Source of the DNA: Oscillospiraceae bacterium
Lineage (GTDB): Bacteria; Bacillota; Clostridia; Oscillospirales; Ruminococcaceae
Assembly (NCBI GenBank): GCA_900757485.1
Contig: CAAEOA010000111.1
Location: 1-7,324, forward strand
Length of the DNA stretch: 7,324 bases
Direction of reading: 5' to 3'
Position 1 is the first letter of the stretch; every line of letters starts with the position of its first letter. Under the pieces are notes generated by a model that did no database searches, was not told the origin of the DNA, and saw only the letters and a list, made by a program, of their open reading frames with translations. Position numbers and translations under genes: made by a program. Below are positions 1 through 5,425 of the stretch, piece by piece.

Positions 1-84
1 ATCCGCGTTGCGACGCGGATTGTCGAGGTCGAAACCGATGCACATGTCCTCGGTTTCTCCATCAAAAAAGGTTATAACTTATAG
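1..84 (+). CDS. C-terminal end of an unidentified protein (partial, left edge)
   Basis: Frame 1 is open from the window edge to a TAG stop at 82-84 and gives 27 residues, starting IRVATRIVEVE and ending SIKKGYNL. The alternating hydrophobic/charged pattern suggests C-terminal beta strands. A strong hairpin followed by T-rich sequence begins 14 bases after the stop on this strand, which fits the end of a rightward gene convergent with the spoIIQ-like gene. Third codon positions are richer in G/C than in the neighbouring genes. I do not recognise the family. Two alternatives remain: the same bases hold several inverted repeats and could be the 3' part of a structured RNA, and the opposite strand has an ATG at 45-43 (MCIGFDLDNPRR) with a purine-rich stretch before it. 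The rightward reading is preferred because of the terminator orientation. Confidence 0.45.
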   Translation: MRVATRIVEVETDAHVLGFSIKKGYNL

Positions 85-97
85 TTTTTCGACAGTC
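1..97 (+). other. Cluster of inverted repeats, possible RNA structure
   Basis: Three inverted repeats lie here: ATCCGCGT/ACGCGGAT (1-8/13-20, 4-base loop), GAAACCGA/TCGGTTTC (31-38/50-57), and TGTCGA/TCGACA (21-26/89-94), which encloses the second. A terminator hairpin follows at 99-132. The first 60 bases are clearly more G/C-rich than the rest of the window. Together these could form an outer helix with an inner stem-loop, as in a structured noncoding RNA ending at an intrinsic terminator. The region also reads through as a plausible protein C-terminus, so this is only a possibility. Confidence 0.25.
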
Positions 98-98
98 T

Positions 99-132
99 GA
101 AATATCCGTCGGCATTTGCCGGCGGATATTTC
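99..132 (+). terminator. Strong intrinsic hairpin terminator between convergent genes
   Basis: A 15-bp stem (99-113 with 118-132) closes on a 4-base ATTT loop. All positions pair, with one G-U wobble on the plus-strand transcript. The plus-strand tail after it is T-rich (ACTTTATTTTAAATTTTT), so it should terminate the rightward gene ending at 84. It begins 3 bases after the stop of the leftward spoIIQ-like gene and may also protect that transcript's 3' end, but the leftward side has no immediate U-tract. Confidence 0.8.
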
Positions 133-135
133 ACT

Positions 136-876
136 TTATTTTAAATTTTTAATTACATCGGCGGGATTAATCCATTTATCCCCTTTTTTCATGGCAAAAT
201 GCAAATGCGGTTCTTCTGCCGTCTCAATAATTGCCGTATCGCCTACGGTTCCGATTGTTTGATTTAATTCTACCTTTTGATTTTTACTAACCTTCACGCC
301 TTTTGCCAAGCCGCAATAATAAGAAGTATATCCTCCGCTATGTTTGATTGTGACGCAGACACCCCAAAGCGGATCGTCTTTGACCTCTGTAACCGTTCCG
401 TCTGCACAGGCGTTTACGTTTTTACCTAATTCGCTCTTAATATCAATTCCATCATGCGTCCTCCATTCATTCAATGTCTTAGATTTCACCAATTCGCCTT
501 TGCTGAAAGGATTTAAGACAGTGCCGTTAAGAGGCACTGTGAACGTAATCTGTGAGGACTGTGACTGACTTTTTGATGTTGTAGAACCGGATGAGTTTTT
601 GGATGAATCGGACAGTTGAGAAGATGATTGCTGCTGCGAAGAAGTAATTGGAATATTGCTTTGATTTTGATTGACATTTTGCGGAAAGCCCCATGTATTG
701 GAGCTGCTTGCGTTTTTTTTAGCAGTGCTGTCATCGGTCAGTTGATTCATTGTTTGATTCATTGCCACAAATACTGCCGCGCCTACAGCCACAAGACTGA
801 TTGCCAGCGCTACATAAAAGCCTTTTCCGGAAAAAAAGCGAGACGATTTTGTTTTCCCAAAACGAAGATTTTTCAT
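136..876 (-). CDS. spoIIQ: SpoIIQ-like membrane-anchored LytM/M23 domain protein
   Basis: 246 residues: a short basic N-terminus, one membrane segment (about 20-40, YVALAISLVAVGAAVF), a Ser/Gln/Asn-rich linker (about 50-110), then a C-terminal LytM (peptidase M23) domain (about 112-243). This is the SpoIIQ architecture. SpoIIQ sits in the forespore membrane and binds SpoIIIAH from the mother cell, forming the channel or ratchet across the engulfed forespore. Zinc-type motifs are present: H141-x3-D145 (HDGID) and H224-x-H226 (HLH). The YxHL motif reads YYCGL, so the expected catalytic His is Gly189. This suggests a zinc-binding but poorly or non-hydrolytic domain, as is typical of SpoIIQ. Cysteines are at 157, 174 and 188. 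The ATG is preceded by CAGGG at about 8 bases. I found no confident forespore-sigma promoter. Another sporulation or cell-wall M23 protein is the main alternative. Confidence 0.75.
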   Translation of the reverse strand: MKNLRFGKTKSSRFFSGKGFYVALAISLVAVGAAVFVAMNQTMNQLTDDSTAKKNASSSNTWGFPQNVNQNQSNIPITSSQQQSSSQLSDSSKNSSGSTTSKSQSQSSQITFTVPLNGTVLNPFSKGELVKSKTLNEWRTHDGIDIKSELGKNVNACADGTVTEVKDDPLWGVCVTIKHSGGYTSYYCGLAKGVKVSKNQKVELNQTIGTVGDTAIIETAEEPHLHFAMKKGDKWINPADVIKNLK

Positions 877-890
877 ATGAATAGCCCTGA

Positions 891-914
891 TTAACCGGAT
901 AAAGGACCGGTTAA
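891..914. repeat. Perfect inverted repeat in the spoIIQ leader
   Basis: TTAACCGG (891-898) and CCGGTTAA (907-914) form perfect 8-bp arms around 8 bases (ATAAAGGA). The repeat lies 14 bases upstream of the spoIIQ-like ATG. It could be a protein operator or, in the transcript, a stem-loop just upstream of the ribosome site. There is no U-tract, so it is not a terminator for leftward transcription. Confidence 0.6.
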
Positions 915-1163
915 ATTCCTTTCTTCATGATATAAATTTCACATAATGTAACTATGAAACAAAGTATAGTTTGATTTATTGTTATTTAAAAACAACTGAA
1001 ATCAAACATAACAAAACCGGGAAATTAATTGGAAACCGATTTGTCTTATTTCTATTTTTGCCTTATTTTGAATGGAATATCCACTATTTAAAAATTTATT
1101 CTTTTCCATTTTTTGATCAAAAACTTTATTACATTATGCCCGCATTTACAAAAAATAATCATA

Positions 1164-1199
1164 AAAAAGCAGTGCGAAAAAATTATCGCACTGCTTTTT
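1164..1199 (-). terminator. Intrinsic terminator after gtrA
   Basis: The stem GCAGTGCGA/TCGCACTGC (1169-1177 with 1186-1194) has an 8-base A/T loop. It is flanked by a six-A run on the left (1163-1168) and five Ts on the right, so it reads as hairpin plus U-tract on both strands. It begins about 18 bases after the gtrA stop and ends the GT2-gtrA transcript. Confidence 0.88.
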
Positions 1200-1217
1200 A
1201 TAATAGTTATTTGTTTT

Positions 1218-1658
1218 TTATGCCGGTTTTTTAAATACTAAAAATTTACGAATCAAATAGTTCCATATCATAACAACAAATGTTGCCGCCGCCTTTCCGA
1301 GCAATTCTAAAATATCGCCCGGAATGAAAGAAAGAAATGTAAGCTGAACAAACAACCATTCCACGCACAGCCACAACACCAATGTATTAATTCCCAATCC
1401 AATTATGGATGTAATCATAAACAGAACAAATTCTCTCACAAGATTCTGCTTTTCCGTAACATGAAACACCCACGCACGGCTAAATAAGTAATTAAAAATA
1501 ACGGATACAGAGAAGCTGATAATGCTGGAAAGAATATAATATACCCCTAAATACCGGCTCAAGATTCGAAAAATTCCCCAATCCACAAAAGTTGCCAGTA
1601 CTCCAATAATTCCGAAACGAATAATTTCAGCTAACACTTTTTTCACATTTGCGTTCAT
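1218..1658 (-). CDS. GtrA-family four-helix membrane protein
   Basis: 146 residues with four predicted membrane helices (about 12-31, 40-60, 76-98, 116-136), the size and layout of the GtrA/DPMS-like family. The family motif occurs twice, NYLFSRAWVF at 56-65 and NYLIRKFLVF at 133-142, as expected for its two-fold internal repeat. GtrA proteins are thought to help flip polyprenyl-phosphate-linked sugars across the membrane, or to assist a GT2 partner, in glucosylation of O-antigen, teichoic acids or other surface glycans. The gene begins 20 bases after the GT2 stop, so the two form one transcription unit. The ATG is preceded by GGGAGAGAG. The unit ends at the terminator at 1164-1199. The family call is firm; the sugar and acceptor cannot be read from the sequence. 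Confidence 0.9.
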   Translation of the reverse strand: MNANVKKVLAEIIRFGIIGVLATFVDWGIFRILSRYLGVYYILSSIISFSVSVIFNYLFSRAWVFHVTEKQNLVREFVLFMITSIIGLGINTLVLWLCVEWLFVQLTFLSFIPGDILELLGKAAATFVVMIWNYLIRKFLVFKKPA

Positions 1659-1678
1659 AATAATCTCTCTCCCGGCCC

Positions 1679-2632
1679 TTATTTATTTAAAAATTCCTGT
1701 ACAATAAACTTAGGCCGCGCTTTTGTCTCCATATATATTTTTCCGATATATTCTCCGATAACACCTAAAGCAAGCAGTTGCAGACCGCCGATTGCCCACA
1801 CGGAAATAACAATTGTGGTCCATCCTGCTACTGTTTTTCCCATTAAATATACTACCAGAAAATAAATCAGCATAATAATACTAATAGAAAAAATGATAAA
1901 TCCCAAGCTCGTAATCAAACGAATCGGTTTAATGGAAAAGGACGTGATCCCTTCACAAGCAAAGCTCAGCATTTTCTTTAACGGATATTTTGATTCTCCC
2001 GCAAACCGCTCTCCCCGCTCGTATTCTACGGTACAGGATGGATAACCAATTAGGGGAACAATTCCGCGCAAAAACAAATTAACCTCTGAAAATTGTTCTA
2101 AGCCCTCCAATGCGCGCTTACTCATTAAACGATAGTCCGCATGATTGTAAACAATTTCCACTCCCAATGCTTTCATGATTTTATAGAATCCCTGTGCGGT
2201 AAACTTTTTAAAAAAAGTATCAGTTTGGCGGGAACTTCTGACGCCGTAAACAATATCATTTCCCTCTTTATATTTTTCCACCATTTGATCTACAACATTG
2301 ATATCATCCTGTAAATCAGCGTCCATCGAAATCACCATATCGGCTTTGTCTTTCACTGTCATCAGTCCAGCCAAAAGCGCATTTTGATGTCCTTTGTTCC
2401 GTGACAGTTTAATGCCGGAGAACAACTTGTCCTGCTCATGCAGACCGGCGATCAATTCCCATGTTTTATCTTTAGAGCCGTCATCCACAAAAACAATGCG
2501 ACTGTCCGGCGAAACAGAACCGGATAAAGTCATTTCGTTTAGTTTTTCCTTTAAACGTTTCGCTGTTTCCGGTAGCACTTCCTGTTCATTATAACACGGA
2601 ATAACCAAGTACAAGATATTTTGCCCCATCAT
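1679..2632 (-). CDS. GT2 polyprenyl-phosphate glycosyltransferase (GtrB/DPM1-like)
   Basis: Residues here are counted from an upstream ATG at 2638, which gives 319 aa; from the ATG at 2632 the protein has 317 aa. The GT-A domain shows IPCYNE (13-18), VDDGSKDKT (51-59), the metal-binding DADLQD (106-111), ADYRLMSKR (167-175) and RGERFAGESKYPLKKM (208-223). Two C-terminal membrane helices follow (about 240-265 and 272-296), as in GtrB, CsbB and YkoT proteins. The expected reaction is transfer of a sugar from a nucleotide-sugar to undecaprenyl phosphate at the inner membrane face, with the downstream GtrA partner then acting on the product. Start choice: AAAGGA abuts the ATG at 2638 but lies 7 bases before the ATG at 2632, so 2632 is preferred; an ATG at 2629 is also possible. 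The sugar (glucose, GlcNAc or other) cannot be predicted. Confidence 0.93.
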   Translation of the reverse strand: MMGQNILYLVIPCYNEQEVLPETAKRLKEKLNEMTLSGSVSPDSRIVFVDDGSKDKTWELIAGLHEQDKLFSGIKLSRNKGHQNALLAGLMTVKDKADMVISMDADLQDDINVVDQMVEKYKEGNDIVYGVRSSRQTDTFFKKFTAQGFYKIMKALGVEIVYNHADYRLMSKRALEGLEQFSEVNLFLRGIVPLIGYPSCTVEYERGERFAGESKYPLKKMLSFACEGITSFSIKPIRLITSLGFIIFSISIIMLIYFLVVYLMGKTVAGWTTIVISVWAIGGLQLLALGVIGEYIGKIYMETKARPKFIVQEFLNK

Positions 2633-2730
2633 GCTCATTTCCTTTATTTTTTATTGTCCGTTTCCTCAATAATTCGCTATTCTGACGGATACTGGTTTAT
2701 TTTAAGAAAGCAAAAAGCATCCACTCATTA

Positions 2731-2758
2731 TTGGGAAATATTCTTTTAATTATATAAT
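2731..2758 (+). promoter_or_regulatory. Sigma-A-like promoter for the flippase gene
   Basis: TTGGGA (2731-2736), a 16-base spacer and TATAAT (2753-2758) predict a start near 2765 and a leader of about 85 bases. It overlaps the leftward promoter completely, so one polymerase should exclude the other. Confidence 0.55.
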
Positions 2759-2777
2759 TGTAACATAAAAAAATCAA
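2749..2777 (-). promoter_or_regulatory. Sigma-A-like promoter for GT2-gtrA
   Basis: On the minus strand, TTGATT (2777-2772), a 17-base spacer and TATAAT (2754-2749) precede the GT2 gene by about 115 bases. The -10 lies in the 12-bp palindrome AATTATATAATT (2748-2759), which it shares with the rightward flippase promoter. Confidence 0.6.
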
Positions 2778-2808
2778 ATATACAACCTATTTTTAATCGA
2801 TATCATTC

Positions 2809-2850
2809 AGGAAAGGAATTGCCGAATCCGGCAATAACGGATGAAATGAG
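2809..2850 (+). promoter_or_regulatory. Unusual ribosome-binding region: distant SD, hairpin and two-codon ORF
   Basis: A strong AGGAAAGGA (2809-2817) lies 33 bases before the flippase ATG, too far for normal initiation. Between them is a perfect 7-bp hairpin (ATTGCCG/CGGCAAT, 2818-2824/2829-2835). Next comes ATG AAA TGA at 2841-2849, which stops one base before the flippase ATG at 2851. If the hairpin folds, the Shine-Dalgarno site comes within 5 bases of the mini-ORF start and translation could re-initiate at 2851. This is inferred from sequence only. Confidence 0.4.
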
Positions 2851-4443
2851 ATGAAAAAAGAGAACTTAATCTATTCCACGCTGATTTTAACAATTGCTTC
2901 TATTTTTACCCGTATCATCGGAATGGTATTCCGAGTCTATCTGTCAAATCAAATCGGTGCAGTAGGAATGGGACTGTATCAAATGATTATATCGGTCTAT
3001 TCCTTTGCATCCACTTTTGCCTGTTCCGGTATTGTCGTTGCCGTTTCCAGTTTGGTATCTGCCCATCTTGCCCGTAACGAAGGAAAATGCGCCAAATATA
3101 TTTTACACTTTTGCGTTACCCTTTCCGGTGTCTTGGGAATAACGGCAGGCGCAGTGCTCTATTTTTGTTCCGATGTCATCAGCAGTGTTTTGTTAAAAGA
3201 TATGAACGCGGCTTTTTCTTTAAAAATACTGGCTCCCAGCATGGTATTTATGTCGTTGTCCTCCTGCTATCGTGGATATTTTCTGGCAATTTCCAAAGTT
3301 TCTAAACCTGCTGTCGCCATGATTGTCGAACAGCTTGTTCGCATGTTCGTCATTACCTCATTTATGGGAATATGGATTTCCAAGGGAATCAAGTATTCCT
3401 GTGCAGCAGCAGTAATCGGCATGACAATTGGCGAAATCATCTGCGCACTTTATCTTTACATTGCATATGTCCGCAGCAGCGCCCCATTGAAGCAAAATCA
3501 AAATATGGAAATACATAAAATGTCTCTTGTTAAAAGTATCCTTAAAATGGCAGTACCGGTGGCGGTCAGCTCCTACCTGCAATCGCTGCTGCGAATGATA
3601 GAAAATATTCTGCTGCCGAACAGTCTGAAAAAATATGCCGGCAATGCAGAAAGCGGAATGGGTATTTACGGTTCTTTAAAAGGGATGGTGATGCCGCTGT
3701 TAATGTTTCCGTCGGTATTTTTGTCTTCCCTTTCGGTCAGCCTTGTCCCTGAAATTTCGCGTTCGATCTCGGTCAACAACATCAAAAGAGTTAATCATAC
3801 CCTAAATCGCGTCATAAAAATCACATTGGTTGTTTCAATCTTGATCGTTGCCGTATTCATTACTTTTTCACATGAAATCGGAATCGCTTTATACAACAGT
3901 GCCGAAGTAGGCCGTATGCTTGCAATGCTGTCGCCGTTATGTCCGTTTATGTATCTGGAAATCGTTGTATCAGGAATTTTACGCGGACTGAATGAGCAAT
4001 TCAGCAGCTTGAAATACAACACGGTGGATTCGGTGATGCGCATTATTTTGATCTTTTTGATTGTCCCCTATCGCGGGCTATACGGTTTCATCGTGATCAT
4101 GTATTTAAGCAATATGTACACCTCTCTATCCAGCATTGCGCGATTGCTGAAAGTCACAACAATCTCCTTTCGGATGATGGAATGGCTTCTGAAGCCCTGT
4201 TTCGGAGCATTGCTTTCCGCCCTGTTATTCAAAGGAGTATTTCGTTTTTTGATTCCCAGCGGACTGCATATCTGGCTGAATCTTATTTTTTCCATTTTAT
4301 TTCTCTGCGCCGGTTATTTTCTTCTGTTAATTCTAATGAAATGTATCACTAAAAGTGAGATGAAGTGGATCAGTGAAAAAATGAAAGCACCGTTACACAA
4401 AAAACAGGCAAAAGATGTAACCATGTCCTCTTTTTTGATATAA
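2851..4443 (+). CDS. spoVB: SpoVB/MurJ-like MOP-superfamily lipid-linked precursor flippase
   Basis: 530 residues, almost entirely hydrophobic helices (about 14 predicted). The N-terminal signature, LILTIASIFTRIIGMVFR followed by GAVGMGLYQ (36-44), is typical of the SpoVB/PST branch of the MOP flippases and near the usual length of about 520. Family members export undecaprenyl-linked sugars; SpoVB itself is needed for spore cortex in Bacillus, and relatives with MurJ activity flip lipid II. Basic residues in early helices and LRMIENILLPNSLKKYA (about 247-263) also fit. Start: the ATG at 2851 gives the family-like MKKENLIYSTLILT; its ribosome site is atypical and is annotated separately. The gene is divergent from GT2-gtrA, suggesting related envelope work. 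Clostridia often carry several paralogues, so the family is sure but the exact orthologue (spoVB versus ytgP/ykvU-like) is not. Confidence 0.85.
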   Translation: MKKENLIYSTLILTIASIFTRIIGMVFRVYLSNQIGAVGMGLYQMIISVYSFASTFACSGIVVAVSSLVSAHLARNEGKCAKYILHFCVTLSGVLGITAGAVLYFCSDVISSVLLKDMNAAFSLKILAPSMVFMSLSSCYRGYFLAISKVSKPAVAMIVEQLVRMFVITSFMGIWISKGIKYSCAAAVIGMTIGEIICALYLYIAYVRSSAPLKQNQNMEIHKMSLVKSILKMAVPVAVSSYLQSLLRMIENILLPNSLKKYAGNAESGMGIYGSLKGMVMPLLMFPSVFLSSLSVSLVPEISRSISVNNIKRVNHTLNRVIKITLVVSILIVAVFITFSHEIGIALYNSAEVGRMLAMLSPLCPFMYLEIVVSGILRGLNEQFSSLKYNTVDSVMRIILIFLIVPYRGLYGFIVIMYLSNMYTSLSSIARLLKVTTISFRMMEWLLKPCFGALLSALLFKGVFRFLIPSGLHIWLNLIFSILFLCAGYFLLLILMKCITKSEMKWISEKMKAPLHKKQAKDVTMSSFLI

Positions 4444-4552
4444 ATGATATGTTTCTCTCTCCTATATGCAGTATCAGAAAAAACAACCACTCACAGAGCA
4501 TTTTTCTCCGTTTCAATCAATGAATTTCTGCCTGATTAGTCCATCAGATATT

Positions 4553-5425
4553 TCAAGCATTCCCCTGGGGTTGACAAGCGACACCGTTATGCGACATCTT
4601 AGATTCATCCCCTTTCAAAGCATTCTTTTCGGCTAACCTTTCGATGGATTCGGATTTTATCGGCTCCGTTGACAAACATGGATTCATTTCGGTGAGATGA
4701 GTCCAATATCTTTTCTGCATATGGGACATCCGGCACCGGGGATTATACCTGCTTTCAATCGCAATAGAGTCATAATAATTTTTCCACAGCCTTCGATAAA
4801 ACAGCTCTTCTTCGTCGGCATCCGGCTCACAATAGTCCTCCACCGGAACAATGGCAAACTCGTATGGTTTATAAAACAACATTGACAGGTGCGTTTTATC
4901 ATAAATCATAAACGCATCATTCGCATATCGGTCGCAAAAATGAGGCGCCAAAAGCGGCAAGACAAAATTTTTAGGTTCTATCACTGCAGCCATTATTCGT
5001 TCATAAACGGAGAATCGTACAAATCCTTTCAACTGATGACTTTCTCCGGTCAAATGCTTTACCGCTTTAAACAAACAATGAACCGTATCGTCAGTAAGCA
5101 TTGACAGCACTTTTCTGCCACATTGCATTCCAATACGAATAAATTCCAATATCAGTTTTTCTTTCTGGGGATGACAGGTAAAATAACCTAGCTGAACAAG
5201 CTCATACGCCTCTTTAGACATTTTGGTACAAATTCCTTTTTTAACACGTTCTGCTTTCGATAAATCGGTATCAATATTTCTGGTAGGATAAAATGAAGTT
5301 TGAATCGTATCTTGAACCGATATCTCAATCGGATTTTCTTTTCTGGCAAAGCTTTCAAAAACGCAGGACAAAAGCCCCTCATAAGAGCCGTCGTATAAAT
5401 ACACTACAACTGACCGGTCAGACAT
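4553..5425 (-). CDS. TIGR03915/DUF4130 family putative DNA metabolism/repair protein
   Basis: 290 residues, soluble, no membrane segment. Family hallmarks are the N-terminal YLYDGSYEGLLSCVFESF (9-26), a central LKGFVRF (132-138), PHFCDRY (161-167) and a C-terminal R-rich MSHMQKRYWTHLTE (233-246). In other bacteria this domain is encoded beside, or fused to, uracil-DNA-glycosylase-like domains and is almost always linked to the radical SAM protein encoded just upstream here. The biochemical activity is unknown to me. The ATG lies 22 bases inside the end of the radical SAM gene, with AGAGAGGA 9 bases upstream, so the two are probably translationally coupled and share the SOS-type promoter at 6826-6854. 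The last 40 or so residues (about 247-290) run past the usual end at the RYW motif and look disordered; no glycosylase domain is present. Confidence 0.87.
   Translation of the reverse strand: MSDRSVVVYLYDGSYEGLLSCVFESFARKENPIEISVQDTIQTSFYPTRNIDTDLSKAERVKKGICTKMSKEAYELVQLGYFTCHPQKEKLILEFIRIGMQCGRKVLSMLTDDTVHCLFKAVKHLTGESHQLKGFVRFSVYERIMAAVIEPKNFVLPLLAPHFCDRYANDAFMIYDKTHLSMLFYKPYEFAIVPVEDYCEPDADEEELFYRRLWKNYYDSIAIESRYNPRCRMSHMQKRYWTHLTEMNPCLSTEPIKSESIERLAEKNALKGDESKMSHNGVACQPQGNA

Larger units (their letters stand above)
877..1217. other. 341-bp gap with no gene, AT-rich
   Basis: This gap holds the spoIIQ leader with the inverted repeat at 891-914 and the gtrA terminator at 1164-1199. Between them (915-1163) the DNA is very AT-rich. 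I see no convincing ORF, tRNA or structured element there. A rightward open frame starting at 971 runs through the terminator into the gtrA end and has no ribosome site or protein-like composition. The spoIIQ promoter should lie within about 880-1000, but I could not assign -35/-10 boxes with confidence. Confidence 0.7.

Noticed and set aside
1..45. Leftward ATG with MCIGFDLDNPRR at the left edge
   Set aside because: Purine-rich sequence precedes it, but the terminator next to it has its T-tract on the other strand, which favours a rightward gene ending at 84. Kept only as an alternative.
971..1234. Rightward 87-codon open frame in the gap before gtrA
   Set aside because: It runs through a bidirectional terminator and into the end of gtrA on the other strand, has no ribosome site and an AT-driven, low-order composition.
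4532..4547. CTGAT/ATCAG stem between the convergent flippase and DUF4130 genes
   Set aside because: Only 5 bp, with no U-tract on either strand. I see no convincing terminator in 4444-4552.
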